This document shows, piece after piece, positions 15,440 through 15,752 of a stretch of DNA of 15,752 bases; position 1 is the stretch's first letter; every line of letters begins with the position of its first letter. A program made the translations under genes and the position numbers. The stretch lies in contig JAQVVK010000032.1 of assembly GCA_028698975.1 (NCBI GenBank), positions 1-15,752 on the forward strand. Direction: 5' to 3'. The notes below the pieces were generated by a model. It had not been told where the DNA came from. It saw only the letters and a program-made list of their open reading frames with translations, and did not search any database. The DNA comes from Victivallaceae bacterium (lineage in GTDB: Bacteria; Verrucomicrobiota; Lentisphaeria; Victivallales; Victivallaceae).

Positions 15440-15752
15440 TTATGCCTTGGCCAGCACGAGCGACCAGCTCTCGCCTTCGCCCTGACGCGTGAGCGTCCAA
15501 TCACTGGTGGCACTGCCGTTGTAGGTGATGTTGGCGTTGGTGAGGTCAAGGATGTCCTCGCCGCGGCTGCCATTGACCGAAACGAGCGTCCAGCTCTTGG
15601 CGGTGTCGGTCTCATCAAACGTCAACGCAATGGTGTCGCCGGCAAAACTGTTGGTCGAATTGCCTTTCCACGTCATCAACGCGCCGCTGTTGTTGCCAAG
15701 ATCGAAGTTCCACGTCGAGGTGGCTGCTCCGACCATCTGGAACTCCTGCGCC
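15440..15752 (-). CDS. C-terminal end of a beta-rich, probably extracellular protein (5' partial)
   Basis: The frame stays open to the window edge, so at least 103 residues of a longer protein are visible. Composition is rich in T, S, N, D, G and W and poor in Lys and Cys, typical of beta-strand surface or adhesin-type proteins. W-[TS]-L recurs three times (SWTLVSV, DWTLTRQ, SWSLVLA), and the chain ends with a SLVLAKA tail. There is no enzyme motif or membrane helix, and the family is not identified. An ATG at 15736 is preceded by AGGAG at about 6 nt, which would give a free-standing 98-residue protein; no signal peptide follows it, so I favour an internal methionine. A strong terminator follows the stop. 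Confidence 0.7.
   Translation of the reverse strand, partial: AQEFQMVGAATSTWNFDLGNNSGALMTWKGNSTNSFAGDTIALTFDETDTAKSWTLVSVNGSRGEDILDLTNANITYNGSATSDWTLTRQGEGESWSLVLAKA

Overview
The window is ordinary-density bacterial chromosome of moderate GC content. No RNA genes, CRISPR arrays, insertion sequences or phage genes are visible. Shine-Dalgarno sites (GAGG, GGAG types) precede several starts. The gene mix is Gram-negative-like: a sodium-pumping decarboxylase, a type-2 EIIA-tailed antiporter, a long sodium:solute symporter with a soluble insert, and the end of a beta-rich surface-type protein. This fits the Planctomycetota-Verrucomicrobiota-Lentisphaerota group, perhaps Lentisphaerota. That placement is an impression from gene families, not a measured result.

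Layout. Positions 1-3788 (+) hold the 3' part of a very large hybrid sensor histidine kinase. Its own start lies before the window. It converges on a block of eight genes, all on the minus strand (14610 down to 3847), with a GC-rich hairpin at 3807-3830 between the two. In transcription order the block encodes an OadG-like gamma subunit fused to a biotin carrier domain, an OadB-like beta subunit with an unusual N-terminal extension, a CPA2 cation:proton antiporter with a PTS EIIA domain, a CaCA calcium/sodium exchanger, a Na/Pi cotransporter with a PhoU-like tail, a DUF2062 protein, a DedA protein and a large sodium:solute symporter. Gaps are 21-42 nt or the genes overlap (1 nt and 8 nt), so one operon is likely. 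Upstream on the same strand is a small cysteine-containing single-pass membrane ORF (14768-15229) with a good ribosome binding site and a sigma70-like promoter. The right edge (15440-15752, minus) is the end of a beta-rich protein followed by a textbook intrinsic terminator (15388-15423).

How the genes fit together (inference). The decarboxylase beta and gamma/biotin subunits would export Na+ using the energy of decarboxylation. The Na+/H+ antiporter, Na+/Ca2+ exchanger, Na+/phosphate cotransporter and sodium:solute symporter would all use or adjust that gradient. The window therefore looks like a sodium-cycle locus with one generator, one regulated exchanger and three consumers. No carboxyltransferase (alpha) subunit is encoded here, so it must be supplied from elsewhere if the pump works. 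The most unusual items are the ~200-residue extra domain in front of the beta subunit, the EIIA-controlled antiporter next to the pump, and the unrecognised small membrane ORF at the head of the block.
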